From positions 1-39,156 of the forward strand of contig JAQWFH010000020.1 of the NCBI GenBank assembly GCA_028704515.1: a DNA stretch of 39,156 nucleotides, given 5' to 3'. Under the pieces are notes generated by a model. The model was not told where the DNA came from and searched no databases. It saw only the letters and a program-made list of their open reading frames with translations. This document shows positions 15,875 through 24,474 of this stretch, piece by piece. The position numbers and the translations under genes are program-made. How positions within the stretch are numbered: position 1 is the first letter of the stretch; each line of letters opens with the position of its first letter. The stretch comes from Eubacteriales bacterium. GTDB lineage: Bacteria > Bacillota > Clostridia > Peptostreptococcales > Anaerovoracaceae.

Positions 15875-16933
15875 CTATCTTTTGAATGGATTTACTACTA
15901 CTTGCACAAGTTTATCTTTTGAAGCACTTGCTGTTGGTACGCTTATAATATAGTCTGCCTTTGTAATGTCAGAGTGGAAAATTGATCCCTGAAAATATAG
16001 ATAATTGCCATCTTCATCATATCTTGGCAATGTTTGACAATGGTCTATAATCACACCGTCTTTGACAAGATATATAAGCCCTCTAAGCTCATGATTGAAA
16101 GCCCCGATTTCACCATCAAATTGGTAGTGCATCTTTACATTCAATTCCGATGCGTCTGTGTAAAATTTGTATTCCTCTGTGAATTTTGCTACATCAGATA
16201 CAACCCGATCAGGCGTTAATTTACTCATATCAAGAAGATCGCTTGTATTATATGTTTTGGCTTGTATTTCTTCTTCATTTCCTTCCGTTGGCTGTCTTTT
16301 GCTCTCATCAATTAGTCTTTCAATTACAACTGCACTTTCGGCTCTTGTTAGAGTATTCTCAGGCTTAAATGTACCATCAGGATATCCTGTGATAATTCCG
16401 AGTGCATATGCTTTTGTTATATCGTACTCATATATTGTTTTGAAGTCTACATCCGTTATGCCCGACTGAATCTCGTCATAGTTGTTGATTTTTACATCGC
16501 CCAAGATAGCACTGATTATGAGTGCCATATCACGGCGGGTAATGTCATGATTGAGCTGCGAACTTGTTATTTGACTTATCCTAAAATATTTAAGATTCAG
16601 CGCTTTGTTATAATAATTAGCTGCCCAATTTAAGGCATTTCCCGAATTATCTTTGCTCGCCGCATTTCCAACGTCTTCTCCGGCGTGTATGATCGTTGCC
16701 ATTTTGATGAATTCTCCGTAGGTTAATTTGGCATCGGGCTTGAATGTACCATCGGGATATCCTTTTATAATTCCTTTATCTGTAATTGTCTCAATTGAAC
16801 TGTGTGCCCAATTTGTCTTTAGAACATCTATGAATGGCTTTGATTGGCCGGTCTCGCCTACGCCCGCAAATGCTGTAGCCGCTGTGGCTGCTGTAAGCGC
16901 TATTGTCAAAGTGGCTATGATCCATTTTCTCAT
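15875..16933 (-). CDS. Three-SLH surface protein with C-terminal domain of unknown function
   Basis: A 352-residue exported protein. After a signal peptide (1-23) come three SLH repeats: first ITDKGIIKGYPDGTFKPDAK with LTYGEFIKMA (about 50-85); a diverged second (about 95-145, ITRRDMALIISAI); and a canonical third, AYALGIITGYPDGTFKPENT with LTRAESAVVIERL (about 175-212). Three repeats are the usual complete wall-anchoring unit. Residues 225-352 are a mixed alpha/beta domain that I do not recognise; it begins DLLDMSKLTPDRVVSDVAKF and ends in a beta-rich part. It is the first gene after a perfect-consensus promoter and probably leads the SLH transcription unit. Confidence 0.88.
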   Translation of the reverse strand: MRKWIIATLTIALTAATAATAFAGVGETGQSKPFIDVLKTNWAHSSIETITDKGIIKGYPDGTFKPDAKLTYGEFIKMATIIHAGEDVGNAASKDNSGNALNWAANYYNKALNLKYFRISQITSSQLNHDITRRDMALIISAILGDVKINNYDEIQSGITDVDFKTIYEYDITKAYALGIITGYPDGTFKPENTLTRAESAVVIERLIDESKRQPTEGNEEEIQAKTYNTSDLLDMSKLTPDRVVSDVAKFTEEYKFYTDASELNVKMHYQFDGEIGAFNHELRGLIYLVKDGVIIDHCQTLPRYDEDGNYLYFQGSIFHSDITKADYIISVPTASASKDKLVQVVVNPFKR

Positions 16934-17062
16934 TCTTTTTTCCCTTTCCCTTTCCTTTTTGTTTTTTTCTACCCTTCATTTTTTAATTTTCTTCCTACTT
17001 TATGCACCGGGACAGCGGATGCCGAGCACGTCATTTACATATTTTTACTGTAATTATTTACC

Positions 17063-17091
17063 ATTATAACCCGCTTATTACTTCGTGTCAA
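17063..17091 (-). promoter_or_regulatory. Perfect-consensus sigma-A promoter for the SLH block
   Basis: On the minus strand TTGACA (17091-17086), exactly 17 bases, then TATAAT (17068-17063). Transcription would begin near 17056 and give a leader of about 120 bases before the three-SLH gene. Such a fully consensus promoter suggests abundant surface protein production. Confidence 0.88.
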
Positions 17092-17101
17092 TATCAAAAA
17101 A

Positions 17102-17131
17102 CCAAAAAAGGACAGGTCTCCCTGTCCTTTT
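17102..17131 (-). terminator. Intrinsic terminator of the pgcA-to-DUF1846 operon
   Basis: The 11-bp stem AAAAGGACAGG / CCTGTCCTTTT (17106-17116 with 17121-17131) has a 4-base loop. On the minus strand it runs into six T. It lies 14 bases after the stop of the DUF1846 gene and just upstream of the SLH promoter. Confidence 0.92.
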
Positions 17132-17144
17132 ATAAAACTATTAT

Positions 17145-18662
17145 TTATGCAAAATAGAGGTTTGTCGTGACATATTCCGGATCGCTGGTAACGTCTATGC
17201 CCAGAGATTGTAATGTCTGCTCATCTCTGTCGGAGAGTATTGCTGTGCAGTGCGCCTTGCAACCCCTGAGTTCCGGTATTCTCTTAGCTGCCAGTTCAGC
17301 TGCCGGATTTGTGGCCGCCGAAATTGTAAGTGCTGAAAGTATCTCTTCCGCCGTCAAGCTTGTCCTTTCCTGCATTAGAACCTCTGTCTTGAGCTTTTGA
17401 ATACTCCCCAAAACATTCGGGGAAATGAGATGTATTTCATCATTAATCCTTGAAAGTCTCTTGATTGCGTTGAGAATCATAGAAGATGCAGCCACCATCC
17501 TTCGAGAGCTTCTGCCTGTAATAATACTTCCGTCAGGCAGTTCTATAGCCATGACGACAACATTCTCATAGCGTTTGTCATCCAGGCTTCTCTTATACTC
17601 AGCGTATTCACGCGCCGGAGAAACAACGATACGGTCTTCTTCCTTCAGATTAAGATCGTCCATGAGCAGCTTTGCTCTTTCGAGTGCAGCCTCGTCAATT
17701 CTTCCCTTTTTATAATTGACCTTGGCGATAATATATCTGCGTATGATTTCCTGCTTAGACGCATCCCTGCAAATTTCATCATCGATAATCCCAAAGGCTG
17801 CCCTGTTCACACCCATATCCGTAGGTGATTTGTACTCTGCTTCATGTTTTGTGATTTTTTCTATGATACGCTTTACTACGGGGAATACTTCCAAATCGCG
17901 GTTATAATTTATAGCCGTCTGCCCGTAAGCCTCCAAGTGGAACCAGTCTATCATATTTACATCTTCCAAATCGACAGTCGCCGCCTCATATGCGATGTTT
18001 ACCGGGTGTTTAAGCGGCAGATTCCAAATAGGGAAAGTCTCGAATTTTGCGTAACGCACCTTGATTCCCCTCGCGTTTTCGTGATACAGCTGAGAAAGGC
18101 ATGTGGCAAGTTTGCCTGAGCCTCCTCCCGGCCCTGTTACAGCGACGAGTGGTCTTGTCACCTCAATGAAGGGGTTTGCGCCGTAGCCCTCTTCACTTAC
18201 AATAGTTTCCACATCTGTGGGATATCCCTTTGTGAAATAATGCTTATATACCCGGATGCCTCTTCTTTCAAGCCTGTTTATAAACATATTTACCGATGGC
18301 TGGTCCTGATATCTCGTCACTATTACAGAATTGATTTCAAGATTATATTTTCTGAACATATCTATCAGACGCAGAACCTCAAGGTCGTAGGTTATACCAA
18401 AATCCTGCCTCGTCTTGTTTGTAGTAATCGCTCCTGAATATATACAGATAATTATTTCTGTCTTATCATTAAGCTTCTGAAGTAGCTTAATTTTGGCATT
18501 TTCATCAAATCCCGGCAATACCCGCATTGCATGCTTGTCCTGCACGAGCTTTCCGCCCAGCTCCAAATACAATCTTTTGCCGTCGCCCTCGTTAATTCTC
18601 TCAAGTATGTATTTTGATTGCTCCTCAATATACTTGTCTGCGTCAAATCCTATCCTTTTCAT
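17145..18662 (-). CDS. DUF1846 domain-containing protein
   Basis: A 505-residue cytoplasmic protein of the DUF1846 family, common in Firmicutes and usually about 500 residues. The start [19 protein letters not shown] is the characteristic family opening. A glycine-rich loop at about 176-190 ([18 protein letters not shown]) resembles a nucleotide-binding P-loop. The C-terminal third holds [19 protein letters not shown]. The family has no agreed reaction that I know of; structures suggest a nucleotide-linked enzyme. It is the last gene of a six-gene operon, starting 17 bases after the ctp stop and followed by a strong terminator. It is not obviously linked to envelope chemistry except by position. 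Confidence 0.9.
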   Translation of the reverse strand: MKRIGFDADKYIEEQSKYILERINEGDGKRLYLELGGKLVQDKHAMRVLPGFDENAKIKLLQKLNDKTEIIICIYSGAITTNKTRQDFGITYDLEVLRLIDMFRKYNLEINSVIVTRYQDQPSVNMFINRLERRGIRVYKHYFTKGYPTDVETIVSEEGYGANPFIEVTRPLVAVTGPGGGSGKLATCLSQLYHENARGIKVRYAKFETFPIWNLPLKHPVNIAYEAATVDLEDVNMIDWFHLEAYGQTAINYNRDLEVFPVVKRIIEKITKHEAEYKSPTDMGVNRAAFGIIDDEICRDASKQEIIRRYIIAKVNYKKGRIDEAALERAKLLMDDLNLKEEDRIVVSPAREYAEYKRSLDDKRYENVVVMAIELPDGSIITGRSSRRMVAASSMILNAIKRLSRINDEIHLISPNVLGSIQKLKTEVLMQERTSLTAEEILSALTISAATNPAAELAAKRIPELRGCKAHCTAILSDRDEQTLQSLGIDVTSDPEYVTTNLYFA

Positions 18663-18679
18663 TGAAATTTACCTCTTGT

Positions 18680-20098
18680 CTATTTGTTATTTATGAGTTC
18701 TAACGCTTTTTTTACCTGTATATCTTCACCTGCTATACCGCGCGAATATACGTACGCCGCATCATCAAGTGTTGCCATAGTAGTGTAATCAGCAATGCCA
18801 TACGGATAAAGGCTGTTGCTGCTTTGGAATTTTTTGAGGGCTTCGTACGTCCCTGCATCGAGCGTGCCTGTAATGCCTACATTGTATCCCAACATTTCAA
18901 GCCTTTGCTGTATGCCGTAAACATTAAGTCCTACACTTCCGAGCCCCGGCTTGACCCTTTCAGCCATAGGTGCAAATAGGTCATACTTCTGGCTCATTCC
19001 TTCGCCGGCGGCACTCGAAACTACGTAATCCGGAGTAATGCCCACCTTATTAATCACATTCTTGTTCGGGGTCAGAAAATTGAATACTGACATTTTAAAG
19101 GCCGAGCCATCAGTGAGACTATACAGGCTCTGCGCTTTTCCCTTGCCATATGTCGTAGTTCCTACGAGCGTTGCCGCTTTATTGTCCTTGAGCGCGGCCG
19201 CCAATACCTCTGATGCGCTCGCTGTGTTGCCGTTTACAAGAACAACCATTTCCAAGGGTAGACTTTCTTTGTCGTCCGCACTATGTGTTGTGTAAATGCT
19301 GCCTTTCTTCTCAAAGTGACTGATTTCGCCGCTTGCCAGTATTTGATCGGCTATTTCTATAGCAGGGTTCAAATACCCCCCGGGATTGTCTCTTAGGTCA
19401 AGTATGACTGCCTTGGCTCCATCCTTTAAAAGCTTGCTTTTCGCATTTGCAAATTCTTTATTTACATCACTGTCAAATTCCGTTATTTTTACATATGCGA
19501 TTTTGTCATCGAGCATCGTGTACTCTACGGCTTCAATCGTGATATTTTTTCTTATCATTGTAATGCCGACAGTCTTGCCATCTCTTTCTGCGATAACGCT
19601 CACAGAAGTATCGGCTTCACCCATAAGCAGCTTCTGAATGTTTGCGCTTGCAAAGCCTGCTATTGATTTACCGTCCACATGAGTTATAATATCATCCACG
19701 TGAAGCCCCGCAATTGCGGCAGGGCCTCCGCCCCTTACACTCATTATGACAGCACCCTTTGGCACGACCTTAAATTCGATGCCTACCCCCGTATACCTGC
19801 CATCCACGACAGTAACGAAGGCTGCTGCCTCTTCTTCAGTGGGATAGTAGACGCTATAGGGATCAAGAGCATCACTTACTCCCTGGAAAGCCGCATTTGT
19901 CAGATCCTCGTAGGTCACATCATCCACATATTTGCCTTTTATGAAGTCTATGTACTCCTCTAGCGAATCCATTCTTTCCTCCAGATAATTTTGATCGCTT
20001 GTGGGCTTTTCTGCACCAAATGCTACAAAGCTGAAGGACGTAACTACCATTGTTATTATTATAGTAATAGCGACCGCCTTTACGTATTTCTGATTCAT
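18680..20098 (-). CDS. ctp: S41-family carboxyl-terminal processing protease with PDZ and peptidoglycan-binding domains
   Basis: A 472-residue exported serine protease. Residues 1-29 are a signal peptide or anchor. A helical N-terminal region (about 38-80) precedes a PDZ domain at about 85-170 (GVGIEFKVVPKGAVIMSV, PAAIAGLHVDDIITHVDG). The S41 catalytic domain spans about 190-360, with the nucleophile in GNTASASEVLAAAL and the general base lysine in TTYGKGKAQ. Residues about 390-450 form a peptidoglycan-binding (PG_binding_1) domain: VYGIQQRLEMLGYNVGITGT. The family cleaves C-terminal tails of envelope or signalling proteins; CtpB-type members act in sporulation, but this one has no specific mark of that. 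The start is 12 bases after the DUF1934 stop, consistent with an operon. Confidence 0.93.
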   Translation of the reverse strand: MNQKYVKAVAITIIITMVVTSFSFVAFGAEKPTSDQNYLEERMDSLEEYIDFIKGKYVDDVTYEDLTNAAFQGVSDALDPYSVYYPTEEEAAAFVTVVDGRYTGVGIEFKVVPKGAVIMSVRGGGPAAIAGLHVDDIITHVDGKSIAGFASANIQKLLMGEADTSVSVIAERDGKTVGITMIRKNITIEAVEYTMLDDKIAYVKITEFDSDVNKEFANAKSKLLKDGAKAVILDLRDNPGGYLNPAIEIADQILASGEISHFEKKGSIYTTHSADDKESLPLEMVVLVNGNTASASEVLAAALKDNKAATLVGTTTYGKGKAQSLYSLTDGSAFKMSVFNFLTPNKNVINKVGITPDYVVSSAAGEGMSQKYDLFAPMAERVKPGLGSVGLNVYGIQQRLEMLGYNVGITGTLDAGTYEALKKFQSSNSLYPYGIADYTTMATLDDAAYVYSRGIAGEDIQVKKALELINNK

Positions 20099-20110
20099 CG
20101 TCTTCCCCCT

Positions 20111-20536
20111 TTATGATATTTCTATGTTCAAAATGTTTCGGTTGTCTGTAACTCCTCCGAGACTTATGTGATAGTCTATATCTATGGTACCCTTTCCGTC
20201 ATCCTTTATGTTGCTCTTTACGCTATTTGTAAGCACTTCAAGATCGACAGCACCATACGGGGTTTCGTAATACCCCATATACTTCTGTCCTTTTTTAAAT
20301 TCTATTCCCTCATCCGGTTTAGTGCCTCGTGTAAAACGCCTCATAATGAGCGTATCATCCTTCAATTTCAGGCTGGTTTTGTATCCCGGCTCACCGGAAA
20401 CCTCGCTCTCCTCGTAAATAAGGAAGATAGCCCCATTTCGTTTGTAAAGCTTTCCTTCCGTAACAAACTGAACCTGATCTTCCTCGAAAAGGTCATCAAT
20501 TTGCTTTCCTGTTATTCTTAGAATAATATCTTTCAT
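20111..20536 (-). CDS. DUF1934 (YwiB-like) calycin-type beta-barrel protein
   Basis: About 141 residues from the ATG at 20536 (MKDIILRITGKQID). The same frame is open to 20698, but that extension would lie wholly inside ddl and its translation does not look like protein, so I use the internal ATG. The Shine-Dalgarno AAAGGA lies about 15 bases upstream, which is loose; translation may instead be coupled to ddl, whose last 41 bases overlap it. Features are FVTEGKLYKRNGAIFLIYEE, YKTSLKLKDDTLIMRR and the end DYHISLGG-x-x-x-D-x-NIL, matching the DUF1934 pattern. The family forms a lipocalin-like barrel; ligand and role are unknown. It lies between ddl and ctp in an envelope-oriented operon. Confidence 0.85.
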   Translation of the reverse strand: MKDIILRITGKQIDDLFEEDQVQFVTEGKLYKRNGAIFLIYEESEVSGEPGYKTSLKLKDDTLIMRRFTRGTKPDEGIEFKKGQKYMGYYETPYGAVDLEVLTNSVKSNIKDDGKGTIDIDYHISLGGVTDNRNILNIEIS

Positions 20537-21527
20537 ATCCGAATTCCACAATCCTTTCAATAAGTGTTCCGTAAGGCACTCCTGCCTCTTGGAAAAGTAT
20601 TGGAAACATGCTGAACTTTGTAAGTCCCGGAATCGTATTAATTTCGTTGATATACACATCCTCAGTTTCCTTATCCAGCAGGAAGTCGCATCTGGCAAAG
20701 CCCGCGCAGTCCAATGCGCGATACGATGCTGCTGCTAATTCCAGGGCTTTTTCTCTTGTTTCGGGCTTAATTTGTGCGGGCACTATCATTCGAGATTTGC
20801 CTCCGTCAAAATATTTCGCCGTATAGTCATAATACTCGGCGGAAGGAACTATTTCTCCTACCTCTGACAGAATGAGCTTGTGATTGCCGATGACTCCGAC
20901 TTCCAGCTCTCTTGCATTGATACCCTTTTCTATAATCACTCGGCTGTCATACTTAAATGCCTCCAAAATAGCTTCTTCAAGTTCTTCTTTTCTTGCAACC
21001 TTGACTATACCTATGGAAGAACCCATATTGGCCGGCTTGACAAATACCGGGAAGCTCAGCGCCGCGCAAATACGGTCTACATCCTCATTCTTAAAGGATT
21101 CCTCTGTTGTTGATATGTAATCGCTACCCAAAATCCCCGCCTTATCAAACAGGTTCTTAGCGACTATTTTATCCATTGCACAAGCTGACGCCAATACGCC
21201 ACAGCCGGAATAAGGAATGTCTAGCATTTCGAACAAGCCTTGTATCGTACCGTCTTCCCCGTACGTTCCGTGAAGGATTGGAAACGCAAAATCTATCAAA
21301 CCCTTAAGATCGCTTATTTTGATTTCCTCCGACAGGCTTTCCCACTTGCCGTTCTCCACATCATCTGGTTCACCTTCAAACAGCTTCCATCTGCCATCCT
21401 TTGTAATCCCAATCATCACTATATCAAATTTGCTCTTGTCTATCGCTTTTATTGCCGAGGTTGAAGACATAAGCGATACCTCGTGCTCACCAGATCTTCC
21501 TCCGAAAATTATTCCAAGCCTTATCAT
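20496..21527 (-). CDS. ddl: D-alanine--D-alanine ligase
   Basis: A 343-residue cytoplasmic ATP-grasp enzyme that joins two D-alanines for peptidoglycan. The N-terminus has GIIFGGRSGEHEVSLMS. The ATP-grasp region includes FVKPANMGSSIGIVKV. The omega-loop YYDYTAKYFDG keeps the Tyr-containing pattern of true D-Ala-D-Ala ligases rather than the D-lactate (Van) type. The metal-binding end is EINTIPGLTKFSMFPILF. Length and motifs are complete. It starts 15 bases after hslO and its 3' end overlaps DUF1934. Its substrate would come from the alanine racemase encoded about 12 kb away in this window. Confidence 0.97.
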   Translation of the reverse strand: MIRLGIIFGGRSGEHEVSLMSSTSAIKAIDKSKFDIVMIGITKDGRWKLFEGEPDDVENGKWESLSEEIKISDLKGLIDFAFPILHGTYGEDGTIQGLFEMLDIPYSGCGVLASACAMDKIVAKNLFDKAGILGSDYISTTEESFKNEDVDRICAALSFPVFVKPANMGSSIGIVKVARKEELEEAILEAFKYDSRVIIEKGINARELEVGVIGNHKLILSEVGEIVPSAEYYDYTAKYFDGGKSRMIVPAQIKPETREKALELAAASYRALDCAGFARCDFLLDKETEDVYINEINTIPGLTKFSMFPILFQEAGVPYGTLIERIVEFGYERYYSKNNRKAN

Positions 21528-21542
21528 AATCGTTACCTCCGA

Positions 21543-22457
21543 TTATTTTGCCTGCTCCAAAAGTTTGCAAAGCTCATCCTTGCAAAAATGATACTCTGCC
21601 AAGCAGAATTGGCAGGTTAATTCCGCTTCACCATCCTCTTCAATTATTTCCTCCAGGTCGTGTCTTCCTATCGCTATCAAAGCGCCTTCTACTCTTTCTG
21701 TCGAGCAGTCACACTTCCACTTGATGTTTCTCTCTTCCAACTTTGTTACAGCGTATTGTTCGGGAAGCCCGCAAAAGGTCGTTTTCATTACCTCCTCCAC
21801 AAAGGCCTCCTCACTCATGCCCAAAGAACGCAGCAGGACTTCTTCTATGATGGAGGTCATCGGTGGGAGTTCACTCAAAAGGCTCTCAAGCGCCTCTATC
21901 GCTCCTTCCTCCGCATCGGGAAGCATCTGAATTATCATTCCCCCCGAAGAACGCACCGATCTGTCTCTGCCAATCTTAACTCCTAGGGCTACCGATGAAT
22001 TTTGTTGCTCCGATATATATAGATATGCTGCAAGGTCATCTGCTATTTCTCCGCTTACCAGCTCTATATTTCCCACATAAGGCTCCTTCAAGCCAAGGTC
22101 TTTGACGACAGTGAGCTTGCCTATGCCCAAAGAGCCACCTACGTCAAGCTTTCCGTCTGCTTTATTCGGAAGCTCCACAGCGGGATTTGCAATATATCCC
22201 TTTACTTCTCCCGCAGCGTTGGCGGTCGCTAGTATCTGCTTTGCCGGACCTTCTCCCTTAAATATTAATGTCAATTTATCTCTTTTGCCCTTGAGCATAA
22301 GCCCCATGAGCCCCGCACCTGTAAGCGTGCGCCCGAGCCCCGCGGTTGCCAGTGGCGTTGTACCGTGTATATCCGCAGACTCCTGTGCCATTTGCGTTGT
22401 AACCGCTAAATAGACGCGGAAAGAGCCGCTTTTATCTATTGCAATGAGTGAATTCAT
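21543..22457 (-). CDS. hslO: Hsp33 redox-regulated holdase chaperone
   Basis: A 304-residue cytoplasmic chaperone. The N-terminal domain covers about 1-180 and a linker about 180-235. The C-terminal zinc-binding redox switch has its four cysteines as C-D-C at about 238-240 and C-Q-F-C at about 271-274, with the usual spacing of about 30 residues. Oxidation releases zinc, unfolds the switch and activates holdase function. RSSGGMIIQMLPDAEE is a family landmark. Two further cysteines near the C-terminus (FCKDELCKLLEQ) lie outside the switch. The start codon lies one base after the pgcA stop, so the genes are almost certainly cotranscribed. For an anaerobe this is a likely defence against oxygen or hypochlorite exposure. 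Confidence 0.97.
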   Translation of the reverse strand: MNSLIAIDKSGSFRVYLAVTTQMAQESADIHGTTPLATAGLGRTLTGAGLMGLMLKGKRDKLTLIFKGEGPAKQILATANAAGEVKGYIANPAVELPNKADGKLDVGGSLGIGKLTVVKDLGLKEPYVGNIELVSGEIADDLAAYLYISEQQNSSVALGVKIGRDRSVRSSGGMIIQMLPDAEEGAIEALESLLSELPPMTSIIEEVLLRSLGMSEEAFVEEVMKTTFCGLPEQYAVTKLEERNIKWKCDCSTERVEGALIAIGRHDLEEIIEEDGEAELTCQFCLAEYHFCKDELCKLLEQAK

Positions 22458-22458
22458 T

Positions 22459-24183
22459 TTATTTTTTCTCCTGTATATTCAATGCTTTTTTCAAGATCTC
22501 CGCTGTTGCATCGGTCTCTTGCTTCGTGCTGCTCCCCGTGTGTATGTAAATCTTTAGCTTTGGTTCAGTTCCCGACGGGCGCACCAAAAATCCGCATTCG
22601 CCTTCCAGTATATATTCTATAACGTTTGATTTTGGCAGGCCGGTGTCATCATTTTTATAGTCGATAATGCGATTGACCTTCTTACCGGCAATTTCCGCAG
22701 GTCTTGAGGTTCTGAAGAATTCCATTATTGCGTCCATCTCCCTCATTCCACTGATACCTTCGAATGTGAAATTCATCAGATCATTCCTGCTGTATCCGTA
22801 CTTTTGGTAAATCCTTTCGAGCTCGCAGTCAAGGGTCGTTCCCTTTGCTTTCGCCTCTGCAGCAAGACAGAAGACAAGCAGGGAAGCATTTACTCCGTCT
22901 TTATCTCTCACATAGGTTCCCGTCAGATAGCCGTAGCTTTCTTCGTATCCGAAAATGTAGCTGCTTTCTTTGCCCATTCTTTCGAGCTGCTCTATAGCTT
23001 CACCTATATATTTGAAGCCTGTAAGCGTGATTTTCAAATCAATGTTGTTTGCAGCCGCAATTTTATCTATAAGTCTGCTGCTTACGATGGTTCTGACGGC
23101 GATGGGGTCGTTTGGCATCTTATTGTTCTTTATGCGATTTCTGATTATGTAATCAAACATCAGAAGCCCTGTCTCGTTGCCCGTAAGCAAGCGACATTCA
23201 CCGGACTTTGTACGCACTGCAATTCCCATCCTGTCGCAATCGGGGTCTGTACCCACCAATATATCTGCTCCCGTCTCTTCGAAGAGCTTTATTGCAAGCA
23301 ACAAGGCGTCCTTATTTTCGGGATTTGGATAAGGGCATGTCGGAAATGCTCCGTCCGGTTCCTCTTGCTCTTTGACTACGTTTATCTCACCAATTGCAAG
23401 CCTCTTCATTACTTCCTTGACGGGCTGTGCTCCTGTGCCGTTAAGCGGAGTATATGTAACCTTGAGATTGCCCATTGCTTCGGCAATTTCTTTATCTGAC
23501 TCGGTCCAAAATATTGCCTCTTGCATCACCCGGTCTATATAGAGTTGCTTTATTTCGTCTCCTATAAATGAAAATAATGGGGATTTTTGAGCTTCATCAA
23601 AAGATACGCGCAATGCCCCCTCAAATATATCTACCTGCTGCATTTTTTCAAGTATTTTTTTGGATGCTTCGTCCGTAGCCTGGTATCCTCCCGCCCCATA
23701 TACCTTGTAACCGTTATATTTCGCAGGATTGTGGCTTGCCGTTATCATTATACCCATCTCACAGCCGTAATGCCTGAGTGCATATACCAAGCCCGGGGCC
23801 GGGTATAGTGTATCGTACATATATGTTCTGATACCGTTTGCAACGAGCACGCATGATGCCTCCTCTGCAAATAAGCGAGAATTTACCCTGCTGTCGTATC
23901 CTACTGCCACGGCCGGATTGTTTGCTTTGAGCTCTTTTTTTATGTAATCGGCAACTCCCTGAGTTGCTTTTCTTATCGTATATATGTTCAGTCTGTTGCT
24001 GCCCGCTCCCAGAACGCCGCGAAGGCCTCCGGTGCCAAATTCTAAGTCCTTGAAAAAGCTTTCTTCAAGGTCGTCGGCATTTGCAGCCGGATCTAGCAAA
24101 AGTCTTTCGAGTTCTTCCTTAAGTAATACATCCAAATCGGGATACGCAATCCATTTATTTAATTCTTTTTTCCAATCGCTCAT
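22459..24183 (-). CDS. pgcA: Phosphoglucomutase/phosphomannomutase (PgcA-type phospho-sugar mutase)
   Basis: A 574-residue alpha-D-phosphohexomutase, complete by length. Catalytic phosphoserine loop: ITASHNPAKYNGYKVYG (about 143-159). Metal-binding loop: GTDPDCDRMGIAV. Sugar-specificity loop: GYEESYGYL. C-terminal phosphate-binding loop: RPSGTEPKLKIYIHTG. It interconverts glucose-6-phosphate and glucose-1-phosphate, the precursor of UDP-glucose and wall glycans; other hexoses are possible. It leads a six-gene operon with hslO, ddl, DUF1934, ctp and DUF1846. The upstream region has a weak sigma-A-like promoter overlapped by an inverted repeat. Confidence 0.96.
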   Translation of the reverse strand: MSDWKKELNKWIAYPDLDVLLKEELERLLLDPAANADDLEESFFKDLEFGTGGLRGVLGAGSNRLNIYTIRKATQGVADYIKKELKANNPAVAVGYDSRVNSRLFAEEASCVLVANGIRTYMYDTLYPAPGLVYALRHYGCEMGIMITASHNPAKYNGYKVYGAGGYQATDEASKKILEKMQQVDIFEGALRVSFDEAQKSPLFSFIGDEIKQLYIDRVMQEAIFWTESDKEIAEAMGNLKVTYTPLNGTGAQPVKEVMKRLAIGEINVVKEQEEPDGAFPTCPYPNPENKDALLLAIKLFEETGADILVGTDPDCDRMGIAVRTKSGECRLLTGNETGLLMFDYIIRNRIKNNKMPNDPIAVRTIVSSRLIDKIAAANNIDLKITLTGFKYIGEAIEQLERMGKESSYIFGYEESYGYLTGTYVRDKDGVNASLLVFCLAAEAKAKGTTLDCELERIYQKYGYSRNDLMNFTFEGISGMREMDAIMEFFRTSRPAEIAGKKVNRIIDYKNDDTGLPKSNVIEYILEGECGFLVRPSGTEPKLKIYIHTGSSTKQETDATAEILKKALNIQEKK

Positions 24184-24222
24184 TTTTTTCCCCTCTCCGG
24201 TTTCCTACCTCTCACTATTACT

Positions 24223-24248
24223 AACATATTATTTTATCATAATATGTT
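24223..24248. promoter_or_regulatory. 9-bp perfect inverted repeat upstream of pgcA
   Basis: AACATATTA (24223-24231) and TAATATGTT (24240-24248) are perfect reverse complements around 8 bases. The repeat overlaps the predicted -10 box of pgcA, as an operator would. Confidence 0.45.
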
Positions 24249-24265
24249 CATATATAAAACAACAA
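24236..24265 (-). promoter_or_regulatory. Candidate promoter for the pgcA operon
   Basis: On the minus strand TTGTTG (24265-24260), 18 bases, TATGAT (24241-24236). The -10 matches five of six positions, the -35 only three. Confidence 0.4.
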
Positions 24266-24300
24266 AAAATGTTAAATCTCTTCAACAAAGCAAAAAATAC

Positions 24301-24350
24301 GGTAAATTGCCCTATTTGAAGGGCAGCTATTATTTTTTGGTAAAGTGCCC
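24301..24350. repeat. Pair of 12-bp direct repeats GGTAAA(T/G)TGCCC
   Basis: GGTAAATTGCCC (24301-24312) and GGTAAAGTGCCC (24339-24350) start 38 bases apart, with a small hairpin TGCCCT/AGGGCA overlapping the first. They lie in the 290-base gap between htrA and pgcA. Confidence 0.45.
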
Positions 24351-24404
24351 ATATAGCGGTATTACACCGGCTTTGTCGATGGATTCGACGATTAACAAAA
24401 AGAT

Positions 24405-24440
24405 CGGACATGCTAATTTATGCTAACATGCCCGTTCTTT
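24405..24440. terminator. Terminator between htrA and pgcA
   Basis: CGGACATG (24405-24412) pairs with CATGCCCG (24427-24434). On the minus strand the single mismatch is a G.U pair and the stem is followed by ATCTTTTTG. On the plus strand a weaker stem is followed by TTCTTTTATTT. Most likely it ends htrA transcription. Confidence 0.65.
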
Positions 24441-24474
24441 TATTTGGAGAAATTTTGTAATTTATTCAAACGAA

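Noticed and set aside
20537-20698. N-terminal extension of the DUF1934 reading frame
   Set aside because: These codons lie entirely within ddl and read like a shadow translation; family length fits the internal ATG at 20536.
22804-23499. 231-codon plus-strand frame opposite pgcA
   Set aside because: It is antisense to a fully conserved enzyme and shows no recognisable domain or ribosome site.
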